A program made the position numbers and the translations under genes. Below, in pieces: positions 7,777-17,060 of a DNA stretch of 64,000 nt. The notes under the pieces were generated by a model that saw nothing but the letters and a program-made list of their open reading frames with translations, was not told the origin of the DNA and made no database searches. Positions within the stretch are counted from its first letter, which is position 1, and the number at the start of each line of letters is the position of its first letter. This DNA is from Sphingomonas sp. (lineage in GTDB: Bacteria > Pseudomonadota > Alphaproteobacteria > Sphingomonadales > Sphingomonadaceae). The DNA lies in assembly GCA_017849555.1 (NCBI GenBank), contig JAFIGU010000107.1, forward strand, positions 62,001 through 126,000, read 5' to 3'.

Positions 7777-10154
7777 GCCGTCGCTCCCGGTTTGGCGGTA
7801 TAGAGCCGGACGCCGAAGATCGGCCCGGCGGTGCTGCGATCGCGCGGGACGAACTTCACCCGCACCGATTGCTTGCCCCTGGTGAGCGCCGCCGGCAGCG
7901 GATATTCGACATCGAAGAATTTGCCCGGCTGGTCATTGTCGAGATGCTGGCTCGCGATCTTCACATTGTCGACGAATATGTCGAAATCGCGCGCGCGCTC
8001 GCCGCCCCAATAGCTCGCCTGGAGCACGAGCGGCCCCGGCTTCACCTTCATCGAGAATTCGAGATAGCCGCCCGACCGCGCGTCGCGCCCCTGCCGCGCG
8101 CGATAGGTCACCGGATAGGAAAGCTCGCTCACCAGATTGTGGTCGCGCTCGGGCTGCATCTCGCCGAGGAACATCACGTCGACCGAGCGCGCCGCGATAT
8201 CCTTGAGCCGCGCCTGCTCGGCGTTGTACGCAGCTTCCTCGCGCGCCCAGGCGCTTTCCGAGAAATGCTTGAAATAGACCGCGCTGCGTCGCTGATACTG
8301 GCGGTAGAAGGGCACGAACGACAGATCCGCCGGACGCGCCACGCCGCGCGCCTGATAAAGCCCGCGCGCCGCATCGGCGGCGGCGAACCCCGCCAGCACG
8401 TCGCCACCGACCAGCGCCGGATCGGCGCGTTCCCATTTCTGCTCGTTGGCGCCGAGATCGGCGGCGAGCACCAGCGGGCCGCGCAGGATCGCGACCGTCT
8501 GCGCATTGCCCGGCGTCGCCTCGATCCTGAGATCGAGCGGCAGCGTGATCGCGATACGGTCCCCCGCCTGCCAGCGCCGCGTGACGATCGCATAGCCGCG
8601 CTCGATGCGCGGCGTCTCGGGCTTGCCGTTGACGCTGACCTGCACCTTGCCCCCCGCCCAGCGCGGCACGCGCAGCGCGACCGGGAAGGTGCCCGTGCGC
8701 AGCTTGGTGAAGGTCAGCGTCGCCTCTGGGGTGAAGGGATAGCCCGTCTCCAGCGTCACCGCCGCCTTGCGCGCCGCCCAGGCGGCATCGGCCGGGATAT
8801 AGAGATTGACGTAGAAGGTGCCGTCGCCGCTTTCCCAGAAGATCGACTCGCCGTGCTTGGCGTGGCTTTCCATCCCCGATCCGACGCAGCACCAGAAGGC
8901 GTCGTCCTTGGTGGTCGAATAAGCGCGATCCGCGCCGGTCATCAGCGGGGTCATATAGGTGAAGCCGCCGGTCGACGGATCCTGCGCCGCCATCACATGA
9001 TTGAGGTGCGCGCGCTCATAATAATCGAACAGGGCGCCGTCGGGCTGCCACGACCACAGATGCCGCGTCAGCTTGAGCATATTATAGGTGTTGCAATGCT
9101 CGCAGGTCTGCTCGGTGATATGATCGGCGATCGTGTCGGGCTCGGTGAAATATTCGCGATCGGCATTGCCCCCGATCACATAGCTGTGATGCTGCGTCAC
9201 CGTTTCCCAGAAGAAGCGCGCCGCCGTCCCCTTCGCCGCATCGCCGGTCAATTCGTGGATCCGCGCCAGCCCGATCAACTTGGGCACCTGGGTATTGGCG
9301 TGGAAATTGGCGAGCTTGTCCTCGCGCTGCGCGAGCGGATCGAGCACGCGATTATCGTAGAACAGCCCCGCCATCCTGAGCCAGCGCGGGTCCCCGGTCC
9401 GCGCGTAGAGCTCGGCATAGCTTTCGTTCATCCCGCCATATTCGCAGCCGAGCACTTCCTGTAGCTGCGCCGGGGAGAGCGCGGTGAACACGCGCTCGAA
9501 ATAGCCGCCGAGCCCTTCGGCGACCTTGAGCGCCCTGGCGTTGCCCCACGCCCCGTGGACGTCGAGCAGCCCGGCGAACACCTTGTGCACCGTGTACATC
9601 GGCGACCAGGAGCCGTTGAGATCGAACCCGCCCGATTTGATCTCGCCCTTCATGATCTCGGGGAAGATTTCCTCCCCGTCGACGATCGTCCCGTCCTTCC
9701 GCTTGCGCCCCAGCGCGCCGACATAGCCGGTGCCGCGCTTGGCCTGCGCCTCGGCGAGTTCGTCGACGATATAATCGGCGCGCCGCCGCATCTCGGCATC
9801 GCCGGTCTGCTGCCAGGTCAGCACCAGCGCCGACAGATAATGGCCGAGCGTATGCCCCGCGATCGTATCGCTTTCCCAGCCGCCGTAGATTTCGGCCTTG
9901 GGTTCGAGCCCGGCATATTTGCGGAAATTGTGCAGCAGGCGATCGGGGCTCAGCCGGTGGAGATACTGGCGATTGACCTCGACCGCGGTGGCGTAGTCGG
10001 ACGGGCGCAGCCGCACCGCCGATAAAGGAAGCGGGCGCGCCGATCCCCCGCCTGCCGGCACCGCCACCGCCGCGCGCGCACCGGCACCGAGCACCGTGAT
10101 CGCGAGCGTTCCGCCGCCCGCCGCCAACACGCCTCGCCGCGTCAATCCGCTCAC
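7773..10154 (-). CDS. GH127-type beta-L-arabinofuranosidase (DUF1680), Tat-exported
   Basis: This 793-residue glycoside hydrolase should release beta-L-arabinofuranose from arabinan-type or glycoprotein glycans (GH127, or the related GH146). The GTG at 10154 is chosen because AAGGAGG lies just upstream and it exposes a twin-arginine signal (LTRRGVLAAGGG). The (alpha/alpha)6 domain carries the zinc/cysteine active site known from Bifidobacterium HypBA1: Glu352 and Cys354 in TCEHCNTYNML, and Cys422-Cys423 in FWCCVGSGMESHAKHGES. Glu334 in GGNADREYF is a plausible acid/base. Beta-sandwich domains follow (about 500-793). It is the first gene of the leftward operon and shares its upstream region with a TonB receptor. 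Confidence 0.88.
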   Translation of the reverse strand: MSGLTRRGVLAAGGGTLAITVLGAGARAAVAVPAGGGSARPLPLSAVRLRPSDYATAVEVNRQYLHRLSPDRLLHNFRKYAGLEPKAEIYGGWESDTIAGHTLGHYLSALVLTWQQTGDAEMRRRADYIVDELAEAQAKRGTGYVGALGRKRKDGTIVDGEEIFPEIMKGEIKSGGFDLNGSWSPMYTVHKVFAGLLDVHGAWGNARALKVAEGLGGYFERVFTALSPAQLQEVLGCEYGGMNESYAELYARTGDPRWLRMAGLFYDNRVLDPLAQREDKLANFHANTQVPKLIGLARIHELTGDAAKGTAARFFWETVTQHHSYVIGGNADREYFTEPDTIADHITEQTCEHCNTYNMLKLTRHLWSWQPDGALFDYYERAHLNHVMAAQDPSTGGFTYMTPLMTGADRAYSTTKDDAFWCCVGSGMESHAKHGESIFWESGDGTFYVNLYIPADAAWAARKAAVTLETGYPFTPEATLTFTKLRTGTFPVALRVPRWAGGKVQVSVNGKPETPRIERGYAIVTRRWQAGDRIAITLPLDLRIEATPGNAQTVAILRGPLVLAADLGANEQKWERADPALVGGDVLAGFAAADAARGLYQARGVARPADLSFVPFYRQYQRRSAVYFKHFSESAWAREEAAYNAEQARLKDIAARSVDVMFLGEMQPERDHNLVSELSYPVTYRARQGRDARSGGYLEFSMKVKPGPLVLQASYWGGERARDFDIFVDNVKIASQHLDNDQPGKFFDVEYPLPAALTRGKQSVRVKFVPRDRSTAGPIFGVRLYTAKPGATA

Positions 10155-10170
10155 ATCACCCTCCTTTTGA

Positions 10171-10244
10171 ATACCGTATACGATGACTTGACGTCCGGGC
10201 TCAGTCAAGTCACTAGTCGAATCATGTAGGATCGTATAACGTAT
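10171..10244. promoter_or_regulatory. Divergent control region with repeated ATCGTATA operator core
   Basis: The 138-base gap between the GH127 gene and the TonB receptor holds the core ATCGTATA twice, inverted at 10177-10184 and direct at 10231-10238. In 15-base context the two sites differ at only 3 positions (CATCGTATACGGTAT on the minus strand; GATCGTATAACGTAT on the plus strand). The direct site is preceded by TGTAGG. The same core and a TGTAGGA-CGTATA match recur upstream of the GntR gene at 14171, so this is a candidate binding region for that regulator. Confidence 0.55.
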
Positions 10245-10292
10245 TTTCTCCTACCAGTGGTACATTGATCCATCCCAGGGGAGGACCGGAAA

Positions 10293-13241
10293 GTGAGCTC
10301 ATTGAAAAAGAGGGGTTTGTTGTTCGGCGGTGTGGGGCTGCTGAGCATCGTCATCGCCACCGGATCGGCGCAGGCGCAGCTTGCCGCCGCGCCCGCCGCC
10401 GGCGAATCCGCCGCCACGGGTAACGCCGGCAGCGACATCGTCGTCACCGGCACGCGCATCAAGCGCCCCGATCTGGAGAGCAACAGCCCGCTTACCGCGG
10501 TCAGCTCGGCGGAAATCGAATATCAGGGCGCGACCACGGTCGAGGGCGTGCTCAACCGGCTGCCGCAATTCACCGCCGCGGAGAATGAGAACGTCTCAAA
10601 CGGCTCGGACGGCACCTCGAAGGTCAATTTGCGCAACCTCGGGTCGAACCGCGTGCTCGTGCTGATCGACGGCAAGAGGATGCTGCCGCAACAGGCGGTC
10701 AACCTCAATTTCGTGCCCAGCGCGCTGGTCGAGCGGATCGACGTGATGACGGGCGGCGCCTCGGCGGTCTATGGATCGGACGCTTTGTCGGGCGTGGTCA
10801 ATTTCGTCCTGCGCAGCAATCTCGACGGCATCCGCCTCGATGCGCAGACCAGCTTCGCGCAGCATGAGAACAACAATCAGGCGATGCGCTCGATCGTCTC
10901 CGGCGCGGGCTATGCGCTCGCCCCGCGGCTGGTGGCGGACGGCGGCAAACAGGACGTCAATTTCGCCGCGGGCAAGAATTTCGCCGACGGGCGCGGCAAT
11001 ATCACGGTGTTCGCGGGCTACCGCCATTTCGATCCGGTGCTGCAATCGAGCCGCGACGTTTCGTCATGCGGGCTCAACCAGGCCGACGATGCCGGCACCG
11101 CGCTGGTCTGCGGCGGATCGAGCAATACCCCCTACGGCACCTGGGTGCCGCTCGCCGGCCCCAATCAGGGCGCCACGCTGACCAACAGCAGGGACGGCTC
11201 GCGCACCTGGGTCCCCTATAACAACAGCTACGCCTATAATTACTCGCCGACCAATTACTTCCAGCGCTCCGACAATCGCGTCACCGCGGGCGGCTTCGGC
11301 AAGTTCGAGATCGCGCCGGCCGCGACCGTCTACGGCAGCTTCATGTACATGCGGGATCATACCTTCTCGCAGGCCGCGCCGTCGGCGCTGTTCCTCGGCA
11401 ACACCTATGAGGTCCCCTGCAACACGCCGCTCGCCAGCGCGAGCCAGCTCACCGCGTTGTGCGGCGCCGCGGCCGGAACCAGCCAGATGCAGCCGACGAT
11501 GATCGGCTATCGCATGGCGGTCGCGCCGCGACGCGACGATCTGCGCTACAACGACTATCGCTATACCGTCGGGGTGCGCGGCGATATCGGCAGCGGGTTC
11601 AGCTATGACGTGAGCTATCTGCGCTCGATCGTCCGCTACGCCGAAACCTATCTCAACAACGTCGATCTGGTGAAATCGCAGCGCGCGCTCGATGTCGTCA
11701 ACGTCAACGGTACGCCGACCTGCCGCTCGGTGGTCGACGGCAGCGATCCGAACTGCATTCCGGTCAACGTGTTCATGGCCAATGGGGTGACCCCGCAACA
11801 GGCCAAGTACATGTTCACCCCGAGCAACACCGGATCGCGCAACACCCAGGAGGTGATCTCGGGCACGCTGAGCGGCGATCTCGGCAAGCTCGGCATCCAG
11901 TCGCCCTGGGCGAACCACGGGCTCGGCATCGCGCTCGGCTTCGAGCACCGCCGCGAGACGCTCAATTTCTGGGCGGACGCGATCGCGCAGCAGGGCGGCG
12001 CGACCAATTCGGACGGCGTCATCACCGTCAACGAAGGCTATGGCGAGATCGAAGTCCCGATCCTGGCCGATCTGCCCTTCGCGCATGCGCTGACGATCAA
12101 CGGCGGCGCGCGTTATTCCGCCTATCACAACGAGCAGAAATCGACCGGGTTCAGCTCGAACTACAACGTCTGGACCTATAAGGGCGAGCTCGATTGGGAG
12201 CCGGTCGTCGGCGCGCGCCTCCGCGCAAGCTACAACCACGCGATCCGCGCGCCCAACATCACCGAGCTGTTCGCGTCGCAGAGCGTTGGCAATGTCGCGG
12301 CGCAGGATCCGTGCTCCGGCGCGACGCCCAAGGCCTCGGCGCAGGCCTGCGCGCTCACCGGCGTGACGCAGCAGCAATATGGTTCGGTCATTTCCTGCCC
12401 CGCGGACACCTGCTCGGCGCTGGGCGGCGGCAACCGCGCGCTCAAGCCCGAAACCGGGGATACCTGGACCGCGGGGATCGTGCTGACCCCGAAGCAGCTT
12501 CGCCGGCTGTCGCTGTCGGTCGATTACTATCACATCAAGGTGAAGGATTATATCAACTCGATCGATCCCTCGCTGATCATCAGCCAGTGCACCGATACGC
12601 AGGACCCTTATTATTGCGGGCTGTTCAAGCGTGACCCGCGCTCCGGCGCGATCTTCGGCACCAATGGCTATATCGTCTCGACCACGCTCAACACCGGCTA
12701 TCTCAAGACCTCCGGCATCGACGTGAACGCGGATTATACGTTCAACATCGGCAAGGCGGGGAAGGTGAACCTCAACCTCGTCGGCACCTATGTGATCGAG
12801 CAGGTGTCGCAGCCGTTGCCGGGCCTCGGCAGCTATGATTGCAAGGGTCTCTTCGGCTACACCTGCGGCCAGCCCAACCCCGCCTGGCGCCATGTGCTGC
12901 GCACGACCTGGACGACGCCGGACAACATCAATGTCTCGCTCGCGTGGCGCCATATCGGCGGCACGCAATTGTCGAGCCTGTCGTCCAATCCGGCCTTGTC
13001 GGGATCGGCGACCAGCATCGTCAACCGCCGGATCGGCGCGTATAATTATTTCGACCTGACGATGGTGGCGGACGTCACCAAGGACGTCCAGGTGCGGATG
13101 GGCGTCAACAATCTGCTCGACAAGGATCCGCCGGTCATCGCCGCGGGGATTCTCTCCTCCTTCGGCAACGGCAATACCTATCCGGGCGTCTATGACGCGC
13201 TCGGCCGGACGATCTTCTTCGGCACGACGCTGAAGTTCTGA
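10293..13241 (+). CDS. TonB-dependent receptor, probable glycan importer
   Basis: This is a 982-residue outer-membrane receptor. A signal peptide (about 1-29, ending GSAQAQ) is followed by a short spacer and a plug domain starting DIVVTGTRIKRPDL with the L-NRLPQF and NLRNLGSNRVLVLIDGKR blocks. The 22-strand barrel ends in aromatic FFGTTLKF, the outer-membrane insertion signal. The GTG at 10293 has GGGGAGGA upstream. It imports a ligand into the periplasm using TonB energy. Divergent from the GH127 operon and upstream of a GntR gene, it most likely takes up arabinose- or galactose-containing oligosaccharides. Confidence 0.9.
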   Translation: MSSLKKRGLLFGGVGLLSIVIATGSAQAQLAAAPAAGESAATGNAGSDIVVTGTRIKRPDLESNSPLTAVSSAEIEYQGATTVEGVLNRLPQFTAAENENVSNGSDGTSKVNLRNLGSNRVLVLIDGKRMLPQQAVNLNFVPSALVERIDVMTGGASAVYGSDALSGVVNFVLRSNLDGIRLDAQTSFAQHENNNQAMRSIVSGAGYALAPRLVADGGKQDVNFAAGKNFADGRGNITVFAGYRHFDPVLQSSRDVSSCGLNQADDAGTALVCGGSSNTPYGTWVPLAGPNQGATLTNSRDGSRTWVPYNNSYAYNYSPTNYFQRSDNRVTAGGFGKFEIAPAATVYGSFMYMRDHTFSQAAPSALFLGNTYEVPCNTPLASASQLTALCGAAAGTSQMQPTMIGYRMAVAPRRDDLRYNDYRYTVGVRGDIGSGFSYDVSYLRSIVRYAETYLNNVDLVKSQRALDVVNVNGTPTCRSVVDGSDPNCIPVNVFMANGVTPQQAKYMFTPSNTGSRNTQEVISGTLSGDLGKLGIQSPWANHGLGIALGFEHRRETLNFWADAIAQQGGATNSDGVITVNEGYGEIEVPILADLPFAHALTINGGARYSAYHNEQKSTGFSSNYNVWTYKGELDWEPVVGARLRASYNHAIRAPNITELFASQSVGNVAAQDPCSGATPKASAQACALTGVTQQQYGSVISCPADTCSALGGGNRALKPETGDTWTAGIVLTPKQLRRLSLSVDYYHIKVKDYINSIDPSLIISQCTDTQDPYYCGLFKRDPRSGAIFGTNGYIVSTTLNTGYLKTSGIDVNADYTFNIGKAGKVNLNLVGTYVIEQVSQPLPGLGSYDCKGLFGYTCGQPNPAWRHVLRTTWTTPDNINVSLAWRHIGGTQLSSLSSNPALSGSATSIVNRRIGAYNYFDLTMVADVTKDVQVRMGVNNLLDKDPPVIAAGILSSFGNGNTYPGVYDALGRTIFFGTTLKF

Positions 13242-13263
13242 AGGAGCGGCCCGCCTGATCCAC

Positions 13264-13360
13264 CCGTCATTCCCGCGCAGGCGGGAATCCATTGACGCTG
13301 ATGTCGCGATTCTTTCGCAGAGGTCCGAGTGAATGGATTCCCGCCTACGCGGGAATGACC
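13264..13360. repeat. Inverted pair of dispersed 27-base palindromic repeats
   Basis: GTCATTCCCGCGCAGGCGGG and following bases (13266-13292) and the inverted copy ending CTACGCGGGAATGAC (13332-13359) form a large stem in the gap between two converging genes. Each copy is itself a palindrome around CCCGC-GCGGG. This is the common ATTCCCGC-type intergenic repeat of many alphaproteobacteria and related groups. It could end transcripts from both sides. Confidence 0.8.
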
Positions 13361-13388
13361 AAGGAAGCGATAATCTCGCTCACGCGCG

Positions 13389-14171
13389 CTACGCCGACAT
13401 CTCGGTATCGGCCAGCGCGAGCCGGATAAGCTCGGCCATCGCGTGCCGTGCGGCCTCGGCATCGCCTGCGGCGAAGGCCTCGTACAGCAACCGATGGTCG
13501 GGGATCGGATCGCGTTTCAACGCATGATTGCGCTGCTTGTAAATCGTCGTCCAGGCGATCGCCGCCATGATCGAGCTGGCGAGCGCGATGATCGCGTCGT
13601 TCCGCGTCGCCTCGAGCATCACCATATGGAATTGCTGATCCGCCAGCCGCCCTTCCTCGGTCGCGAGGCCGTGGCGCGCCATTTTCTCCAGCGCGCGGCG
13701 CATCGCCTCGACCTCGTCGTCGCTCCGCCGCGCCGCGGCGATCGCCGCCGCATTGGGCTCGACCGTCAACCGCAGTTCGAACAGATCGCGGAGGAACTTC
13801 GCGCTCGGCTCGGCAGCAAACTGCCACGCCAGAAGATCGGGGTCGAGCAGGCTCCATTGCCGCCGCGGATTGACCCGCGTCCCCGCCTTGGGCCGGCTTT
13901 CCACCAGCCCCTTGGCGGAGAGCACGCGAAACGCCTCGCGCAGCGACGAGCGCGAGATGCCGATCTGCTCGGCATAATCGAGCTCGGTCGGAAAGACATG
14001 GCCCGGCGGCAATTCGCCCGACAGGATCATCACCGCAAGCTGCTGCGCGACCGATCCGCGCATCCGCCGCCCGCCGCTGGTCTGGATCAGCGCCCCTGCG
14101 CCGGCCCGTTCGATGCTATTGATCCTCGCCGCCACGCCGTCCCTTTCCGCGGCGAACATTGATCCGATCAT
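13389..14171 (-). CDS. FadR-type GntR transcriptional regulator (FCD domain)
   Basis: This 260-residue repressor-type regulator has a winged helix (about 40-105: YAEQIGISRSSLREAFRVLS, then GLVESRPKAGTRV) and a helical FCD ligand domain with metal-site positions in ELRLTVEPNAA, DQQFHMVM and the late PDHRLLYEA. The start is ATG 14171 or 14159; neither has a strong Shine-Dalgarno. It lies between a TonB receptor and a glycoside-hydrolase-like gene, and ATCGTATA-type sites precede both partners. It is closely similar along its whole length to the regulator at 31413. The probable ligand is an arabinose- or galactose-derived compound, by context only. Confidence 0.88.
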   Translation of the reverse strand: MIGSMFAAERDGVAARINSIERAGAGALIQTSGGRRMRGSVAQQLAVMILSGELPPGHVFPTELDYAEQIGISRSSLREAFRVLSAKGLVESRPKAGTRVNPRRQWSLLDPDLLAWQFAAEPSAKFLRDLFELRLTVEPNAAAIAAARRSDDEVEAMRRALEKMARHGLATEEGRLADQQFHMVMLEATRNDAIIALASSIMAAIAWTTIYKQRNHALKRDPIPDHRLLYEAFAAGDAEAARHAMAELIRLALADTEMSA

Positions 14172-14186
14172 CGCGCTGCGGCAAGC

Positions 14187-14217
14187 TATACGTCCTACAA
14201 TATATCGTATAATATTA
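14187..14217. promoter_or_regulatory. Operator-like sites in GntR / DUF5695 divergent promoter
   Basis: The 93-base gap has an AT-rich block unusual for this genome. ATCGTATA lies at 14204-14211 within a longer near-palindrome of alternating A/T. The minus strand of 14187-14199 reads TGTAGGACGTATA, matching TGTAGGATCGTATA at 10225-10238 apart from one inserted T. Shared sites at the two divergent promoters suggest a small regulon under the GntR protein encoded here. Confidence 0.55.
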
Positions 14218-14264
14218 TCGCTTCGATACTCGCCGACAATCGCGCCAAATGAGGTTCGCTGCGC

Positions 14265-17012
14265 ATGAGGTTCCCGACGTTCCGCCATTTCGTGTATCCC
14301 GCCCTGCTGCTCGCCGGTATCGCGCCGGGGGTCATCGCCGGATCGCACGCGGAGACGCCGCAAAAGCCGGCTTTCCCGCCGATCCCGACGCGCGACTTCG
14401 CCGTCGGACCGTTCAGGCTCGCGCTGCGCGGCGATACCCAGACGTTGGCGCGGCTGTCCCCGGCGAGCGACGCCGGGTTCAGCTTCGTCCCCACCGCGCG
14501 CGAACCCGAGCGCGCCGGCGACGGCTATAACCATATCGGCGATCTCAACCTGCGCGTGCGCGCGCCCGACGGCGAATGGCGCGATTTCGCCTCGGCCCAT
14601 GCGCGCCGGCCGATCCGCCCGCTCGCCGCGCGCGGCGCGGTGCTCGCCGCGGCGGACATCACCGCCTCGATGGGAAAGGACGCGCCGTTCAGCGTCGAGC
14701 GCCGCTGGGTCAACGACGCGGGCACGCTCGCGCTGCGCTTCCGCATCGTCAACACGTCCGCCCAGCCGCTGGAGATCGGCGCGCTCGGCATGCCGATGGT
14801 GTTCGACAATATCCTCACCGATCGATCGCTCGACGAGGCGCACAGCCAGGCGAGCTTCGTCGATCCCTATATCGGGCGCGACGCGGGCTATCTTCAGGTC
14901 ACCCGGCTCAACGGGCAAGGTCCGGCGCTGCTCGTGCTGCCGGAAAAGGGCACGCCGCTCGAAGCCTATAGCCCGCTCAAGAACCCCGGCGAGGACAAGG
15001 CCGCGATCTTCACCGATCGCAGCCCGCGCGGCCAGACCTCGGAGGGATTTTACGACTGGACGGTCTATTCCGCCGCTTATGCGACGCGCGAATGGAAGGA
15101 TGCCGGCGAGCAGTGGAATGTCCCCACCACGCGGACGCTGAAGCCCGGCGAGGCGCTCGATATCGGGGTGCGCTTCGTCGTGTCGCCGGCGATCCGCGCG
15201 ATCGAGCAGACGCTGATCGCGCACAAGCGCCCGGTGGCGATCGGCATCCCCGGCTATGTCGTCCCGCAGGATCAGCAGGCCAGCCTGTTCGTCCGCGCGC
15301 GCAGCGCGATCACCAATTTCGAGAGCCATCCGATCGGCGCGATCGAGGCGGCGTTCGCGAGCAAGGCGAAGGGCTGGACGCGGCTGTCGATCCGCGCACG
15401 CGGCTGGGGCCCGGCGCGGCTGACCTTGACCTATGCCGACGGCGAGAAACAGACGATCAGCTATTTCCTGACCAAGCCGCTCGATCAGGTAACCGCCGAT
15501 CTCGGCCGCTTCTCGACGACGCAGCAATGGTTCGAGGGCAAGGACGATCCGTTCCACCGCTCGCCCGCGATCCTCACTTATGACGACAAGGCGAAGAAGA
15601 TCGTCGATGTCGAGCCGCGCGTGTGGATCGCGGGGATGAGCGACGAGGGCGGCGCGGGAAGCTGGGTCGCGGCGGTGATGAAGCAGCTCGACAATCCCGA
15701 CGCGGCCGAGATCGCCAGGCTCGAGCGAATGGTCGACGAAACGATCGTCGGCCAGCTCCAGATCGCCGACGGGCCGCATGCCGGCGCGGTCAGGAAAAGC
15801 CTGTTCTATTACGATCCGGCGAAATTCCCGTCGCTCTACGGCGATGCCGGCAAGTGGAAATCATGGACGTCGTGGAACGAGAAGGACGCCGGCGATATCG
15901 GGCGCGCCTATAATTATCCGCATGTCGCGATCGGCCATTGGGTGCTGTATCGCGTCGCGCGCAACCATCCCGGGCTGGTCACCCGCCACGATTGGCGCTG
16001 GTATCTCGATCATGCCTATCAGACGGTCGTCGCGATGATGCGCGATGCACCGCATTATGCCCAGTTCGGGCTGATGGAGGGCGATGTGTTCGTCGACATC
16101 CTCACCGACCTGCAGCGCGAGGGGCTGGCCGACGAGGCGGCCGAAATGGAGCGGCTGATGAAGGCGCGCGCCGATCACTGGCGCACGCTCAAATATCCCT
16201 TCGGCTCGGAAATGCCGTGGGATTCGACCGGGCAGCCGGAAGTCTACGCCTGGATGCGCCATTTCGGCTGGCAGCCGCAGGCGGATGCCACGCGTGAGGT
16301 GATCCTCGGATACGATCCGGCGATCCCGAGCTGGGGCTATAACGGCAATGCGCGGCGCTATTGGGATTTTCTCTACGGCGGCAAATATCCGCGCGTCGAG
16401 CGGCAGATCCACCATTATGGATCGGCGCTCAATGCGGTGCCGCTGTTCGATGCCTTCCGGCGCGATCCCGCCGATCTCCATCTGCTCCGCGTCGCTTATG
16501 GCGGGATGATGGGCGGCATCACCAATATCGACCAGCAGGGCTTCTCCTCGGCGGCATTCCACAGCTGGCCGGACATGATGAAATGGGATCCCTATAGCGG
16601 CGATTATGGCATGGGCTTCTTCGGCCATGCCTATGCCGCGGCGACCTATCTGGTGAACGATCCGACCTTCGGCTGGCTCGGGTTTGGCGGCGATGTCGAC
16701 ACCACGGGCGATGCGGTGACGATCACCCCCAAGGACGGCGCGCGTGCGCGCCTGTTCGTCGCGCCGGCGGGGCAATGGATCACGCTCGACGCCGGGAAGA
16801 TCGCCAGCGCGCGCTATATTCCCGCGACCGGCCGCATCACGCTGACGCTCGACGCCGCCACGCCTGCGACGCCCGCCGCACGGCTGTTCGTCACCGCCAC
16901 GACGCGATCGGCGCGACGCTACGCGCCCTTGGGGGACATCCCGCCGGAGCGCGGCGGCTTTACGGTGACGCTCGGCGCGACCGCGCGCGAGATCGTGCTG
17001 GCGCCGCGCTGA
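14265..17012 (+). CDS. Exported DUF5695-like protein, putative glycoside hydrolase
   Basis: This 915-residue protein has an N-terminal signal peptide (about 1-29: FVYPALLLAGIAPGVIAGSHA). The first half is beta-rich (GFSFVPTAREPE, FDNILTDRSLDEAHSQASF). The second half is rich in aromatic helical repeats (HVAIGHWVLYRVARNHPG, LDHAYQTVVAMMRDAPHY, PWDSTGQPEVYAWMRHFGW) in the style of an (alpha/alpha)6 six-hairpin glycosidase. I recognise it, with some doubt, as the DUF5695 family, whose activity I do not know. It is divergent from the GntR regulator and shares operator-like sites with the GH127/TonB promoter, which supports a role on the same glycan. Conserved acidic residues in the helical half are candidates for catalysis. 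Confidence 0.65.
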   Translation: MRFPTFRHFVYPALLLAGIAPGVIAGSHAETPQKPAFPPIPTRDFAVGPFRLALRGDTQTLARLSPASDAGFSFVPTAREPERAGDGYNHIGDLNLRVRAPDGEWRDFASAHARRPIRPLAARGAVLAAADITASMGKDAPFSVERRWVNDAGTLALRFRIVNTSAQPLEIGALGMPMVFDNILTDRSLDEAHSQASFVDPYIGRDAGYLQVTRLNGQGPALLVLPEKGTPLEAYSPLKNPGEDKAAIFTDRSPRGQTSEGFYDWTVYSAAYATREWKDAGEQWNVPTTRTLKPGEALDIGVRFVVSPAIRAIEQTLIAHKRPVAIGIPGYVVPQDQQASLFVRARSAITNFESHPIGAIEAAFASKAKGWTRLSIRARGWGPARLTLTYADGEKQTISYFLTKPLDQVTADLGRFSTTQQWFEGKDDPFHRSPAILTYDDKAKKIVDVEPRVWIAGMSDEGGAGSWVAAVMKQLDNPDAAEIARLERMVDETIVGQLQIADGPHAGAVRKSLFYYDPAKFPSLYGDAGKWKSWTSWNEKDAGDIGRAYNYPHVAIGHWVLYRVARNHPGLVTRHDWRWYLDHAYQTVVAMMRDAPHYAQFGLMEGDVFVDILTDLQREGLADEAAEMERLMKARADHWRTLKYPFGSEMPWDSTGQPEVYAWMRHFGWQPQADATREVILGYDPAIPSWGYNGNARRYWDFLYGGKYPRVERQIHHYGSALNAVPLFDAFRRDPADLHLLRVAYGGMMGGITNIDQQGFSSAAFHSWPDMMKWDPYSGDYGMGFFGHAYAAATYLVNDPTFGWLGFGGDVDTTGDAVTITPKDGARARLFVAPAGQWITLDAGKIASARYIPATGRITLTLDAATPATPAARLFVTATTRSARRYAPLGDIPPERGGFTVTLGATAREIVLAPR

Positions 17013-17060
17013 CCGCGCAACGCGGGGAAAAAATATAAGGGGTCGGTCCTACGCTTGCGT

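Noticed and set aside
11064..13292. Long minus-strand open frame opposite the TonB receptor (742 codons)
   Set aside because: High GC leaves few stops in the antisense frame. The translation is Arg/Ala/Asp-rich without domains, while the plus-strand receptor is unmistakable. Similar antisense frames at 7869-9464, 42489-44270, 58724-60400 and 5986-7803 were dropped for the same reason.
14172..15779. N-terminal extension of the GntR frame over the DUF5695 gene
   Set aside because: The extended part is antisense to a well-supported gene and runs through the operator region. The winged helix starts properly from the Met at 14171.
17013..17025. CCGCG-CAA-CGCGG hairpin after the DUF5695 gene as a terminator
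   Set aside because: The stem is only five pairs with a three-base loop, and the run after it is A, not T, on the coding strand.
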